From the NCBI GenBank assembly GCA_950022655.1, contig OX465588.1, positions 26,707,525 to 26,771,524 of the forward strand: a stretch of DNA of 64,000 nt, read 5' to 3'. Source of the stretch: Alentia gelatinosa (taxonomy: Eukaryota > Annelida > Polychaeta > Phyllodocida > Polynoidae). Below, piece after piece: positions 10,226-22,654 of the stretch. Every line of letters begins with the position of its first letter. The stretch's first letter is position 1. Below the pieces are notes generated by a model. That model worked only from the letters and a program-made list of their open reading frames with translations. It did not search any database and was not told the origin of the DNA. Position numbers and translations under genes: made by a program.

Positions 10226-11253
10226 CATTTGGAATATAGTAATGGTGGTATTTTGATAAACAATTAACATACATCACAGAGTGGATGATATCTCCGATGA
10301 TATCGGAATACATGAGGTTAAGGTCCACCGATATCATTCAAACATCGGAAATCCAGAATTAAGACAGGGCATACAAGATGTACACAAGAAAAGGTTGTGT
10401 TTCAGGGCAATTTGATCAATGGGATGGGATTGAAAAACATGCGCTGGGGTACCTACAAATAGAGATTGTGCAAGAACAGAAGTGGGGGGGGATTCGGATC
10501 CATATAGTAATCGGTTTGCTCTATAAGTTGCACGTTTTTGATTTAAGATCATATTTAGCTTATACTTTAGGATCTCAATAGAGTAGGTATTCCTGAGGTC
10601 AGGATTGCATTTGTTCCATAAATCAGCAACTTTATGTAGTACAGATCTTTCACAACTCGTCTACAGGCTCAGAAACCCGAGATCAAAGAGTAAAATACGA
10701 GATACCATATCATAGTATGATGCCTGTTCCTGTCACCTATCCACGCACTTAACCAGATGTCAAATAGAAAATTCCCTGCTGCAGACTTGCAATTGATCGT
10801 ATTAGTAAGAGAAAATCTTGCATTGGAGTCTTCAAATAAATGGTCTTTAGGCAGAGGTGGTTACATTAATGAATACTTTGTACGAAAAAAAGAAATAAAA
10901 GAGGGACCGGCCCAAGATATCTATGATAAATGTGTGGTGGCGATATGGAGATGGTCCTTAGCTGGGAGTACTTATAACAGGCAGTGTTCAAATCCATGCG
11001 CCAAAACAAACAGTGTAGAAATGGCATGTTGGTCTTATCTTGTGTACCCAATATCTATGTCTAATCTATTGCAATCACCATCAGGGCATCCATTGTGTGT
11101 AGATATCTGCCCTCTCGACAGGACACAGGATAACATCAGCACGACAAAAATATGTAATATCTGACTAATTCAAAGCTAGTAACACCTGGTGTCAGGTAAA
11201 ACATTCAGGTTCATGTCAATGCAGATAGACAAGCAAAGCTATATCTTTAAGTC

Positions 11254-11799
11254 TGTCCCTCACCTCCTATCTCTCTTCTCCTTGTCTCCCTCTTTGCCTT
11301 TCCAAAATCTCTTCCTCCGTTCTCTACCCCCTCCCTCACTCCCCTACTCTCTCCTTCACCCACTCTCCCTTACTCTCTTACTCCCTCATTCTCTCTCCCT
11401 TACTCACTCCCTCACTTCCTCACTCAGTCGCTCTCCCAAACTCCCTTACTCACTCGCTCACCCTCTCTACTTCACTCTCTCACGCACTCTCCCTCACTCC
11501 CTCATTCCCTGGCTCTCCTTCACTACCTTACTTACTCACTTACTCTTCCTCACTCCCTCACTCACTCTCCTTCACTTTCTTACTCACTCACTTACTCTTC
11601 CTCACTCCCTTACTAATTCCCTCACCTTCTGTCCTTCTCTCCCTCACTCCATCACCCACTCCCTCACTCTCCATCACTCCCCCACTCACTCCCTCACTCC
11701 CTCCCTAACTCACTCACCCTGTCATTCCCTCACTCTTTTTCCCTAACTCACTCCCTTTCTCTCCATCACTCTCTCCCTCACTCACTTCCTCACGCCCTC

Positions 11800-11830
<31 letters not shown>

Positions 11831-11862
11831 CTCACCCCCTCTCCAGCACTCTCTGATACCTT
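11254..11862. repeat. Pyrimidine-rich tract (CACTCCCT repeats, then CT repeat)
   Basis: About 600 bp of nearly pure pyrimidine is interrupted mainly by single A residues, built from CTCACTCCCT variants and ending in a perfect (CT)n near 11800-11828. The 185-residue Ser/Leu-rich ORF is a shadow. Confidence 0.9.
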
Positions 11863-12764
11863 AGTCAAAGTCTATCATTAGGCAAAGCATATTTGGCAAT
11901 AAAATATTTATTGAAATGGCTGTCAGGCCATTGCACATTTTCACTTTTATCAAGGTTTTAAAAGACTTATATTCTGGAGCATCATAATTGTCTCTGTACA
12001 TTCACAGCATACAGACAGGTTACTGTCAATTACAGTGGAATTTAGATAATCATATATTATCATTGATGTACTTCGCAATTCGCCAATATCAGCGATATGG
12101 CGCCAACGACTGGGAGAATGTGATATGATCTATGATATCAGTCCGGTACTCAGGATAAGAGGGAGGGGAGTTTAGCCTGGGTTAAATACCAAAATGACGA
12201 TCAGGGAAATAATAGTCGGTGAGCATTTGGGAAATAATTCTATGATTTTTATACAGGTATTCGGACGTCCTATAGAATAGCTTAAAAGGTATTGTGTTCC
12301 TCTTGATCTTACACTCATGTCACACTGTGAGGTTGTTTTCACATCGCCCTATCAATGAATGAGTCTTTCGTGGACAGTGTTGTAAACGTGTGATAGGTAG
12401 CGAGCCTTATATGCAGATCAAAGATAGTGAATATACCTCACAGATAGCAGAGATTACATCCACAATCATCACGTGCCGGCCCTTTTGTCGTCAGTGCTTG
12501 AGACCCTGCATGCCGACTCAGTACAGACATGTCACCGTCCCACCTTCTCCAAGTGTCTCTCGTTCTACTGTTGAGCGTGGGACAGACACACAAATACGTT
12601 GCCCCGAATAGGGAGAGGTTATTTAGATGCTCAGCGTGCTGCAAAAACTATCCGTTCACTATCTGTTAGACTGTAGTACATCCCGTTATCGCCAGGGCCA
12701 GTGCGCTGAGGCTAAACTGGCGCCCAGAGGGAACTGACCAATAAGAAACATGCTCTCAAAAGTC

Positions 12765-12960
12765 CTGTTTCAATTGGCCGACAAAAACGGTGTAGATTTT
12801 TTGTGTTATTCTTATAGCCTATTTCCATTGGCCATTACCGACATACAGTCAGGAACCACCTACGGACCTTTAGCACTATTGATACAAAGTGTAAATAGGC
12901 CATTAGGAGAACACAGAAAATCTACACCGTTTTTGTCGGCCAATGGAAAAGGGCTTTTAG
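12765..12960. mobile_element. Fold-back MITE, arms TTGGCCGACAAAAACGGTGT
   Basis: TTGGCCGACAAAAACGGTGTAGATTTT at the left is matched by its reverse complement at 12914-12945. Single arms of the same family appear near 13683 and 60795, where the sequence reads GGCCGACGAAAACGG. Confidence 0.75.
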
Positions 12961-15312
12961 ACCATTTAACGGACCATACCCCAAAACGGATGGTTCGTAA
13001 ACGGCCTAACTATTTGTGTGCCAACTCTGTGATATTGGATGCACATACCATTTATTCCTTGTATCTTATATGTGTTACAATTAAGCACCACCTAGTGGTG
13101 CTTTGCATAGCTACCCCATCTTTTGGCTAAACATTGTGCAGTATGGCATCACGCCTGTGTGCTTCACTGCATTTTTTCCATTCAAGTATTAAAGAATTAC
13201 AAATCACCCTTAACCAGGGCGTTCTTCCTTCGTAATATCTTTGTTACATCAAGATGTGTATTTACAAGTACAAACGACATATTAGACATATACAGGACTA
13301 ATACAGGACTTTACAGTATATGACAGGATAGGACAAAACAGATTAGATACATTGTGCTGTCTGGCTACTTACAGTATGAACTGCTTGTGTGATTGCAAGA
13401 CAGGACTGTTTGGAAAACTAGAGCATTGTAATATGGTAATTGTACAGCATAGATGAACATGATGCTATTCTACGATGATCAAGTCTGGGCGAATACGATA
13501 TTGTGCATTCGCAGATGACTCCACCATCGCTGTGTTGTTTAAACCAAAACCACAAGGACTATAGAAACGCCGATGCAACGAAGGCTCTGATTGGGTAACC
13601 CAATTCATCCCCGACAAAATCACAAAAGTAGAAAATAATAGTTATAAGTGTAAGCTTCATAAGTCGACCTATATCCTCGTTTCCATTGGCCGACGAATAC
13701 GGCAGAGATCTTTATTAGTCTGTCTGCGGTACCACTGACTATATATCAGCATTAGTGACGATGCATTATATTTACTGTATATTCAAGTTTACAGAGCTCT
13801 ACCGATTCTGACCACAGATCCAAGAATCTGAGACCACAGACATGCATTATACATTTCCGATAAAATATCGGCAATTGCAAACAGATGTAATGCAGACCTG
13901 GTAACCGACTTCTCAGCCCCAAATTGCCTAAAATGGCATCGTCGACCGATTTCAAAGAACTTTGATATCGTCGGGTAAGAACCCCTGCATTTCGCAAAAG
14001 ATTCTGTTTGTGCGGACATCATATAAACGGGTGTGAACATCCCAACGACTTTGAGTGCCACCAATAATCGATACCGATATTTTATCGGGGGGCACCACTG
14101 ATCGACTTATTTCCCCCAAATTTTATTGGTGTATTTTCGTTGACAGCTGTAAATTTTGCCTATATATGTGTCTGTCTCCACTTCAGGATTTCGGAGAAGA
14201 AAGTTTAGAAATTGATCAATGATGACCGAAATACTTATATTAGGGCTTTGTATAAAGACTTCCACTCTATATCCCATATACATCAATGTATTCCTACAAC
14301 AGCATCATTCTCAGTGACAGTTAAGCTAACATCTTATTTATGGCATCCATATATCAATGTTGAACTTGTGTTGAGGTAGTGGAATTTACACTTTGGCTGA
14401 AGTGGGTGTGGGATGTGTCTCCGGGGGAGGTTTACGTCAGCTCTATGCACTCAGGGGTCTGTGCCTTGGACAGGTGTAATTCATTACACCTCTTCACTAA
14501 CATGCCTGTGTGTGCAGCCAGGGAGATAACAGATTAAACCATCGTCACCTCTAATCAATATCTTGGATCTAAATAATTTAGTCTCATTGGCGTATAATTT
14601 ATGGTATGCCATTCTATTGCTCCCTGGTTTGTATTGATGGTCGCAAAGTTCTGTGTGAATCACTTTCATGATAGACGTGTTATCAAGGGAGCAAAGTGTT
14701 AAGACATGTTTGTCCTTTCCAGAACAGCTGACTGCATATGGTTATTACCATTTATTACCATCGTATCAGGATGTTTTTCTGACAGTGTGATGTTGTAGTC
14801 ATGTATCCGGGTGCACCGCTCTCATAAGATCTCACACTTTTTAAGTAGTATTCAGTATTCCAGTCTAAAAAAGTCACTAGGGCACCAAGTACGCAGTATT
14901 CCCGCTAGGCGGCATCATTGAGGTTATAGCACAGGAGGCAGGCCAGTGGATTCTCAAGGCTCCAAGCCTAGTTCATTAAGAATTCTTCTCACATAGAGCG
15001 TATATGAGTTACCGTTGAGCAGACCTAGCGGCCGTCGCTTGGACAAACATGGCTCAGTCTGGGCTCTTGTCTATGAAATTCAATGCATTAACACCTAGTG
15101 TGGACGGTGAATGTGATCACAAGATTGTTTTTCTTCTTTTTTTTTTGCATGGTATGACTGCTGGGACAAACTAGAGTGTTGTGTCTAACGGGAAACTGGT
15201 TTCCAGTGAAAGAATCCCGAAGTTACGAGTTGAGAATAGCTTAAGTTATTACAGAGTAATTTCGGGATTCTATCATATATATTTCATCTATACAGCACCA
15301 CGTACGCACATT

Positions 15313-15459
15313 TATCCTACCCCTAATATAAAATCCCATAGGCTTAACATTGGGTTTCCGTATGCCATGCTGACTGGCATACGGAGTTTTATATGCCACT
15401 AGTGGCATACAGCATTGTTATCACGTAATATTCCAAAATCGAGGAGATAGAGTAGGATA
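15313..15459. mobile_element. Short element with TATCCTACCCCT termini, copy 2
   Basis: It begins TATCCTACCCCTAATATAAA, contains CATAGGCTTAACATTGG, and ends GAGATAGAGTAGGATA. It is a diverged member of the family at 7916-8054. An internal GGCATACGGAG / palindromic GCCACTAGTGGC is present. Confidence 0.65.
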
Positions 15460-15469
15460 AAATCAAAAC

Positions 15470-15604
15470 CTGATTCGTTTTAATCTTGTCCATCGCATTC
15501 CACTCCTGAAGTTTTGGCTCCGGACTTCACTCGGCTTCGCCTCATGAAGTCACTTTGCCAAACTTCAGTCGTGGAATACGGTGGACAAGATTAAACCTCA
15601 TCCA
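15470..15604. mobile_element. Fold-back MITE with CACTCGGCTTCGCCTCATG loop
   Basis: GATTCGTTTTAATCTTGTCC and CATTCCACTCCTGAAGTTTTGG pair with the right half, ending GGTGGACAAGATTAAACCTC. It lies immediately after a TATCC-terminated element, the same arrangement as at 7916-8203. Confidence 0.75.
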
Positions 15605-15846
15605 GTTTTACGATATTATTACCCACCTGATACGGAGTCTCCATACTAAGCCTATGGAGATTACAGATCGCTACTGAGGAGGATACGGACCTGCGTACCC
15701 TCCTAGGAGGATACAGATTTTTGAGATGAAAGTAGTCCCATTGAGATGAAAATAGTCCCAAACATAACTTCTTAACTAAGTTGAAAAGTTTTCTAACGAT
15801 CATATTTATTGCTTAAATCTAAAAATAAGTGAGTAATAAAAACAAC

Positions 15847-15983
15847 ATTACCATAATTTTGATCTGTGTGGCCGTATTCTCCTTGTAGTTGACGCTACGC
15901 AATACACCTCGCTATCGCTCGGAGTATTACTACGCGTCAACTACGCGGAGAATACGGCCACTCAGATCGAAATCATGGTAATA
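15847..15983. mobile_element. Fold-back MITE with GCGTAGTTGACGC stem
   Basis: ATTACCATAATTTTGATCTG at the left pairs with CAGATCGAAATCATGGTAAT at the right. The inner stem pairs GGCCGTATTCTC and GTTGACGC with their complements. The loop reads CACCTCGCTATCGCTCGGAG. Confidence 0.8.
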
Positions 15984-16276
15984 TTGTGTATGTATACATT
16001 GTATTTCAATATATTTATATATCCATACGCCTCTATTTTGCGCAAGCGTATGTGGCCTATACATCTAAGTTTTTACATTTATACGTCCGTGTAATGCCTG
16101 CCTTTGCCGCCCAGCCTATATGAATAGAAATATACTTTACGCGATATGTATACGCTGCTCATATACATGTCTGACGTTTAGCGTATACATGTTCAATATA
16201 TAGTAAACATGAATTTTACATGTACGTGTACATACACTCTAGTAAAACAACTAAATAGGTATTCTTAATCTATACA

Positions 16277-16278
16277 TG

Positions 16279-16319
<41 letters not shown>
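16277..16319. repeat. (TA)n microsatellite
   Basis: This is an uninterrupted TA run just 5' of the gag-bearing retroelement. A second TA run at about 18255-18288 marks where that element stops. Confidence 0.95.
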
Positions 16320-16322
<3 letters not shown>

Positions 16323-16421
16323 ACAGATATACACAGACGGGGTATATCTTACTATAAAATAGAGATGGTGCCACTGACGGCCCTATCCTATTAGCGCCAC
16401 CAAGCGCCACCAGAGTCAGGT

Positions 16422-17744
16422 ATGAGGAGCGCGAACCTACAAGCGTCACTCACCTGCCGAAATTTTTTCTGTTCGGACGTACCCCTTACTATCCTCGCAA
16501 TGTCGCGCTGGTCCGCATTAGTGCGGTGGGTACTACTACTCCTCATGGCGGTATGTACGACTTGTGGTTTTACGTACGACGGAAGAACGTACAGGAAAGG
16601 ATGTCCAAAATGTCCGGAATCAGGTGAAAAGCGTTTACAGGACTTGGAAAGAAGTTTACAAGGCCTAGAAAGGAACGAAGGCACCGAAGAAGGCGCCATC
16701 GGAGGCTTCGACTCTAATCATCCACCTCCTGAGCAATTGCCCCGTGAGGTAATTGCCACGCTCCGATCAGACAATGCAAAATGTCAACATGAAGTTACTT
16801 CAATACGGAGCGAATTATCGACGCTGACGAGTATGATGGCCGAAATGAGACTTATGGTTATGGGTCTCCGATCTCCTCAAGATAATCAAGATGGCGGCCA
16901 AGGACGCGCAGAATCTACCGGCATCCAACATGGCGGACGCGGTGACGGGTTCCACATTCCACAGGTTAATACCTCTACACCACGGAATATCCAGCCAGCA
17001 GCGAAACAAACGTCTTATGTGCCAGCAACGACCGGAGACGTTATACCCCCTGCATTCTCCACAACGGACCGCCCCAGAGAATACGGCCAAGCGACTCAGA
17101 CAACTACAACTCATCCACCACCGTCTGGGCACGCAAGATTCCTACCCATATACTCTTCATCGTCTTCAAATTGGACTGCAGCACAAGGCATCCCTGTGGA
17201 GTACTCACACACTTGTACTTCAGAGACAAAGCGAAAACGTAAGTGTGAGGTTTTCTCACTGGAAAATCATTTACCTGCTGATGTGTCAAAACCAACTTTG
17301 GATAATGTACTTAGTGGTAGTATGTCCCTCATGAGGTCCATGTTAAGCCAAGGCATTAATGTAGCCCCTTATGCCGATCACTTGGCCTTTTTATCGGACC
17401 GAAGACCACATATGACGAGTCAATCTTTGATAGATTACAATACAGCCTGCCGAGAAAAGGCAGAATTACTTGGATCAGATTCGTTCTGTTATGGCGATTC
17501 GTATCTCGTGGCCAAATACTTGAACTTTGAAAAATCGCTTGCCTTCGTAAAAGTCCAAGAACCAAAACAAAAAGCAAAGGTCACAAAGGTCAAGACATCT
17601 CGCCCGTTTGGATATTGTTGGCGTTTCAACGAAAAGGACAATGGTTGTACTAATTCGGAATGCAAGCACAAACATGAGTGCCTGGACTGCTCTGGAACAC
17701 ATCCTAGTTACAAATGTCCCAAACGCAAACAAGATACAAAATGA
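16422..17744 (+). CDS. Gag-like ORF of a YR (DIRS-like) or related retroelement, 440 aa
   Basis: This is an intact ATG-started 440-codon ORF in intron 1. The N-terminus has a hydrophobic stretch (about residues 35-50, LVRWVLLLLMAVCTTC) and a Cys pair in KGCPKCP. A possible coiled coil (KRLQDLERSLQGLE, then SIRSELSTLTSMMAEMRLMV) and a Pro/Thr/Ser-rich middle follow. The C-terminus is Cys/His-rich (YCWRFNEKDNGC, ECKHKHECLDC, HPSYKCPKR), a nucleic-acid-binding arrangement common in Gag proteins of DIRS-type elements. It ends at TGA 17742-17744, and the same frame stays open afterwards. Assignment to YR elements rather than another retroelement class rests on this Cys/His pattern and the downstream peptide, so the class is moderately certain and the Gag identity fairly certain. 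Confidence 0.7.
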   Translation: MRSANLQASLTCRNFFCSDVPLTILAMSRWSALVRWVLLLLMAVCTTCGFTYDGRTYRKGCPKCPESGEKRLQDLERSLQGLERNEGTEEGAIGGFDSNHPPPEQLPREVIATLRSDNAKCQHEVTSIRSELSTLTSMMAEMRLMVMGLRSPQDNQDGGQGRAESTGIQHGGRGDGFHIPQVNTSTPRNIQPAAKQTSYVPATTGDVIPPAFSTTDRPREYGQATQTTTTHPPPSGHARFLPIYSSSSSNWTAAQGIPVEYSHTCTSETKRKRKCEVFSLENHLPADVSKPTLDNVLSGSMSLMRSMLSQGINVAPYADHLAFLSDRRPHMTSQSLIDYNTACREKAELLGSDSFCYGDSYLVAKYLNFEKSLAFVKVQEPKQKAKVTKVKTSRPFGYCWRFNEKDNGCTNSECKHKHECLDCSGTHPSYKCPKRKQDTK

Positions 17745-18251
17745 CTTGAAGTTGAATTCCCTACTAAAGGAAAAATGTTTGTTGATGTTGCTACATGTGA
17801 TTTTTCCAATTTGTCTGTGTACCATACTGGGTTAGCCTGTGTTGATGATTGTACATCGGAAAATTCTTATACTAGTAATGTCCAACGCTTGGAATGCCAA
17901 GTAACCCCTCATACCCAGGTTAAGGAGATTGTTTATAACGATTCAAACCACTCCATTGTTAGCAATGGAATTGCGGTTGGGGAAAGTGCCTTTTGTAATG
18001 CAGGTCTCTGGGTCAATGATTCTCAAACCGAGAATAATACCCCTTCAAGACCATGCCCAGCTGTTTGCCACGGTGTACATTACATAGAAGGTAAAAAGAC
18101 AAGTCTAAACCCATGTGTTTTTTGGGAATACTGTTTCAATTCCGGGGAAAATGATGAAAATGCTTCTTATATATTTTCCGGAGTTGTAAATGGGTTTAAG
18201 ATCGTGGATGACAATTTTTCCGGTTCTTATGACGCCTGTAACTACAAGAGC

Positions 18252-18254
<3 letters not shown>
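17745..18254 (+). pseudogene. 5' fragment of a retroelement pol ORF, truncated
   Basis: The frame of the Gag ORF continues without a further stop after the TGA at 17742, through about 170 codons (an internal ATG lies at 17775). No reverse-transcriptase catalytic motif is reached. The last recognisable part, FSGVVNGFKIVDDNFSGSYD, resembles the region just before the RT core in YR retroelement pol proteins. The sequence then runs into a (TA)n tract and stops being retroelement-like. I interpret it as a 5' fragment with the rest of pol lost. Confidence 0.5.

Positions 18255-18288
<34 letters not shown>
18255..18288. repeat. (TA)n microsatellite at the retroelement's 3' break
   Basis: A pure TA run directly joins retroelement coding sequence to unrelated intron sequence. 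Confidence 0.95.
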
Positions 18289-18365
18289 ATACTGACCTGC
18301 CAGCTCTGGATGTTACAAAAGGATTACCCTAACTCCTCTGTCTACACACATTATCAGTGTAATAA

Positions 18366-18518
18366 AAGAAAATGACCAGACAGGTGGGCAAACTATGTCT
18401 TGGTTAGAGGTCACTTATCGCCAACATTCGCCCCTCCGCCTGCGGCGTCGGGGCGAATGTCGGCGATAGGTGATTGAGAACCAAGACATAGTTCTGTCCA
18501 CAGTCTGGTCATTTTCTT
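18366..18518. mobile_element. Fold-back MITE with GGCGAATG stem
   Basis: AAGAAAATGACCAGAC pairs with GTCTGGTCATTTTCTT. AACTATGTCTTGGTT pairs with AACCAAGACATAGTT. The inner stem has ATTCGCCCC against GGGGCGAAT around the loop TCCGCCTGCGGCG. It is followed by TTATTATTATATACCTC, the terminus of another repeat family (33925 and 47025). Confidence 0.8.
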
Positions 18519-18654
18519 ATTATTATATACCTCAATTTAATCAGAAAACGCCATTTATCGAGTGACAACCCCTCCATGTTGACACTGTCTGCTACTAACC
18601 AGAAGTTGCGAGGGATGCTCCTGTTGCATATATGTGAAAATATGGAAATTAATG

Positions 18655-18735
18655 TCACTCTCCGATTCGTAGTCCCAGATGTTCGAAGCAGCACAATGCG
18701 GCCAGCAACTACGATTCGGAGAGTCACGTTAATCT
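18655..18735. repeat. Inverted repeat CTCTCCGATTCGTAGT
   Basis: ACTCTCCGATTCGTAGTCCC on the left is matched by ACTACGATTCGGAGAGT on the right, making a hairpin with a loop of about 35 nt. The outer flanks (GAAAATATGGAAATTAA / TTAATCTACATATTTTC) also pair. Confidence 0.7.
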
Positions 18736-20684
18736 ACATATTTTCATGCATGTGCAATGGCCACGTCTGGCCTGTCTGTGCGTCGCCCATTGCGGACTAA
18801 GGCTAGTTGTTACTATCGATTGATTTAGAATATTTGAGCTATTTAAACTGTTGTACGTGCAATCCTCATGTTAGATACCTCAATAATCGGTCTTTACACA
18901 CTTGTAGTTGTTACGGGGGGCCTGTATAGAGAGTTTCAAGTCGCAATTCGATGTTGTCCGCCATGTTGTCAATGGTCGCAATGACATTGATTACGCAGGC
19001 TAATTGAATAGCAGAGTCTAGGCTACACACACGATAACATATTGCAGTGCGACAAAGCGCAGGTATATCATATATATCTCAACTGATAGGCCCAAGTCTC
19101 AGCTTTCTAACAATGTATTGCTTATACAAATCGGCCGATAAGTGAAGACGTGAGAGCGATTTCCATCTTTCAAGTCAGAGAAACACTAGTATTTTTATTA
19201 TTGCTCAGGACTGAGTGGAGAGGGCTCGCCTCGTTTTCGATTGACGTACATAGGCGGCCATTACAAGATGGCGCCAGTGTGAAGAGGGTCTAAAGTGGGC
19301 CGTAGTCGGCGAATACTACACCCCTGTGAGAGGGCCATATTTCACTGACATTCGCACACAGGTATGTAATAATGTCTATGTGTGAATGGCTGCATAGACG
19401 GCTGTGTGAAGCAGTGGCTGTGGCAGAGGTAGCAGAGGTGGCAGTGCCAGCTGTGATAGTGGTGGCAGCAGCTGGGTGATATCTGATCAGAGCTTGCGCT
19501 AAATGTTCAGGAATGGAATTATAACCGCAGAACAATAGTGTTTTCAAACTAAAATCTATCCAAAATTACAGCAAAAGAAGCAATAGAAAGCTGGGTTTAT
19601 TGTGTATAATAGATCAAATGATACCCAACCAGGTTTTAGAAAGGTTTTGTGATTGCAATATAAGCTTGTATCTTTCATATAACACAGACTTGGATGGTTA
19701 ATGACAAATGGATAAAAAACAGAGAGGTATCTTCTAGGTGCAAAGATCAGAATGATTGGACAGTGGCGTTAATATGTGAAAACATAATTCAAACTGGCTT
19801 AGCACAGGATACGTACAGAATATACGATGCCAAAGATGTCAAAGAGGATGAAATTATTTAGGCCCGAAGAGCCTTATATACACAGAGATTAAACATATAT
19901 AAACTTAAATGTTCATGCTGTGATTCACTGTTATCTTCTCTAGAGATAATCTGAACGGGTATCATAAACGTATTTATATTATGCTTATACTCAGTCCTCT
20001 AAAGGATTATCCCCACCAACGCCAATGGTCTATGATAGACCTCCCCATTGGCTATGATTGGAACTGGAAAAGCGCAGCCTATCGCCAGGTCCCCGATGAT
20101 TCAAATCGTGGACATGGGTGTAAATTGTAGACCATCGGAACGGCTTCGGAGGACCAAAAATATAAACCATGCTCACCATTAAATCCATGAATCAATGTAA
20201 ATCTCAGGCAGAGTTTTGATATTGAAACATGGTATGGTTTTGCAAATATTGAATGAAAGACTAATCTTATAGATGTATCTACAAAATATTATGTTATTAT
20301 TTTTCAGACACTAAAATAATCAAATTGAGAAAATAACTGTGGTAGAATCAAACTCCATTAGGAAACTATTATTACCCGATTCCAGAATTTCATAATTATC
20401 TGCTGATTGTTTCACCCGCAAGAAATATTTTCCCATTAAATCACCTACAATAGGCTATGACAGGGTACGAAAAATCCGAGTTGGATTTCATCAGGAGCTC
20501 TACAATTGGCGTTTTCAATCGCAGAATATCGGTATGCAATCAGCAGGTATCGTAGAGTCGATCCCAGAAACCTGTTCCACTGCTCCGATTTTTTCTGACC
20601 TCATAATAGAATCTGTTTTCTATCGGGATGTCAATCGTAAGGCCTATCGGAACCGGAATCTGCATTGGGTGTGTAAGCCTAAAA

Positions 20685-21114
20685 GGGGGGCGTCCACCAT
20701 CCATGACAAGACTACGACAAGCGGTGACAAGAAAGTTCCAATCGCCACTTGTCGCGGCCATGTCGTAAGAAGGCGGGCTTTACGACAGCGTTGTCGGAGG
20801 GTGTCGGGCAGTGCATTCTCCACCATAATTTACTATCGTAGACCTCTGTCACACGCTCCAAACATGCCAAGACCCTCCACGACAAAGGTCCAGTCGTAGG
20901 AAAAATTGAAGATGTTCGATTTTGTCATAACCTTGTTGGAAGGCTCCTGACAAGGTTCCAGTCGCAGCCTGTCGTGGCCTTGTCATAAACTCTTGTCAGG
21001 AACTGGGGTCCACCAACCACAACAAGGTTATAACAAGCCTTCCAATATTAGGGCTGTCATGGACCTTGTCGGAAAGCCATTGTCGTAGCCTTGTCGTGGT
21101 TGGTGGACGCCCGC
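20685..21114. mobile_element. MITE with GGGGGCGTCCACCAACC termini, copy 1
   Basis: The left end reads GGGGGGCGTCCACCATCC and the right end GGTTGGTGGACGCCCGCC. The interior is full of CTTGTCGTAGCC / GACAAGGCTACGACAAG words in both orientations. A second copy of similar length is at 60966-61384. Non-coding; ORFs are shadows. Confidence 0.85.
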
Positions 21115-21399
21115 CTTTATGCTTATGAATACACCCTGCTATGAAATCTTTGTACCACAGAGGAATTGTCTGAGCCTGGTGAAAGGTATGAAGTACAACC
21201 GTTTCAAGTGCATTACTCTCTAGCCCTTTCCTTACCATAGACCTATATATAGGTCCTGGAGGGCTATTTCTGACCTCCAATTTTTAGTTGGTAGCAGCTA
21301 TGGGTCAGTTAAAGATGGAAAATTGAAACTTTCCATATTAATTAAATAAGACATGAGCTTTCCATTAGAAGTATTCATTTTGTTCTAAAAACATTCTAA

Positions 21400-22075
21400 T
21401 TACCCAATTTTGGTGTTTTTTTGGGGGTCAAAGGTAAAAAAACTTAAAAATAGCGAAAAGTGGACTCCAAAATACAGACAACACCAGTAAATATGGAAAA
21501 CTAGAGAACATCTAACAACAAAAGCATTATTTTGGGTAATATTTGTAATAACATGATTAGAATTATGTAAGAACTAAATTTCACATTCTATGACAGTTCT
21601 GTCAAGGTCAAGGTCACATATTCAAGGTCAGCAAAAATGGGGCAAGTTATAAGCCCATTTTGCTATTATTGATAACATATTTTGGTTTTCAACTTCTCTA
21701 AAAAGATCTGAGGTACAAATCTAAAAGGTTGCAAAATTGCAAATTTAGATGTGGAATTCCTCAGTCTGAGCTCTTTGGAATATTCCAAATGGTGCTATCT
21801 AACATTCTAGATGGGGTCAAAGGTCAGATATCATTGAATTGGCAAAGGAAATGAGCCTAGTGTATTGTTCCATGGTGCATCAGCAACAAAATAAGTTGGA
21901 GGTAGATCTAACAGGTGGAACAATAAAAAGTGCAAATGATCAAACGTTGTATGACATGATGTGATAGCATACCTGCAGGTGTTTGTTTTATATTTATTCA
22001 AAATTAATACAACATTCTTTGGAATATGTGTCATAGGTCAATAGGTCATATGTCACCATGAGCAACTAATGTAGA
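21400..22075. repeat. AAGGTCA-rich unclassified repeat
   Basis: The hexamer AGGTCA occurs repeatedly, e.g. CAAGGTCAAGGTCACATATT at about 21602 and ATAGGTCAATAGGTCATATG at about 22034. No termini or ORFs were recognised; it may be an old transposon remnant. Confidence 0.45.
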
Positions 22076-22654
22076 GCCCAACGGAAAGATCTATTAGTCC
22101 TCAGTTCTAGTTCTTGATCTAATTTATGTTTTAGATTCAGGAATATTTATTGTATATGTGAATCACATTCTGTCTATAATTGGCTATTGATTTGAAGGAA
22201 ATAGTAGATTTAGGTGACTTACACATTAGAGAAACTCAATAAGTTATTCTCTGGAGGGCAACCTGACCTGTAGCCACCTGGTGTCGGGACCGCTGAAGCA
22301 CCCCAAGTACCACTATATGTCAGTCCAAAATGCAGTCCCAGTGCTGGTCACACCCACAAACCGGCAGCTGTCTACCAAGATAGCCACCCAGCACTGCTAG
22401 ACTCCACCCAGGAATCACAAGGGGGGCCTATAGAGGCCTGCAACCTGCAGAGACCCAGGACCTCAGACTCACAAGGAAGGCCTTAAGGCAGGGAATTGGA
22501 CACCTTGAGTCTTTTACCATTTGAGCCTGCTGTCATCGCGAAAATGTGGACGCCTTGAGCCTACCCCATTTTAGTTCCAACTAGCAGGTCAGGGTTAGAA
22601 TAGGGTTGGGTAAGGGATAGGGTTATTCATATATGGATATAAACCAGTTAAAGT

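Noticed and set aside
11189..11746. 185-codon Ser/Leu/Pro-rich ORF
   Set aside because: Shadow of the pyrimidine-rich repeat.
13084..13106. Perfect short palindrome AAGCACCACCTAGTGGTGCTT as a terminator or histone-type stem-loop
   Set aside because: No adjacent histone or small-RNA gene and no conserved histone stem-loop sequence.
20534..21280. ORFs within the 20685-21114 element
   Set aside because: They follow inverted-repeat words and have no conservation between the two MITE copies.
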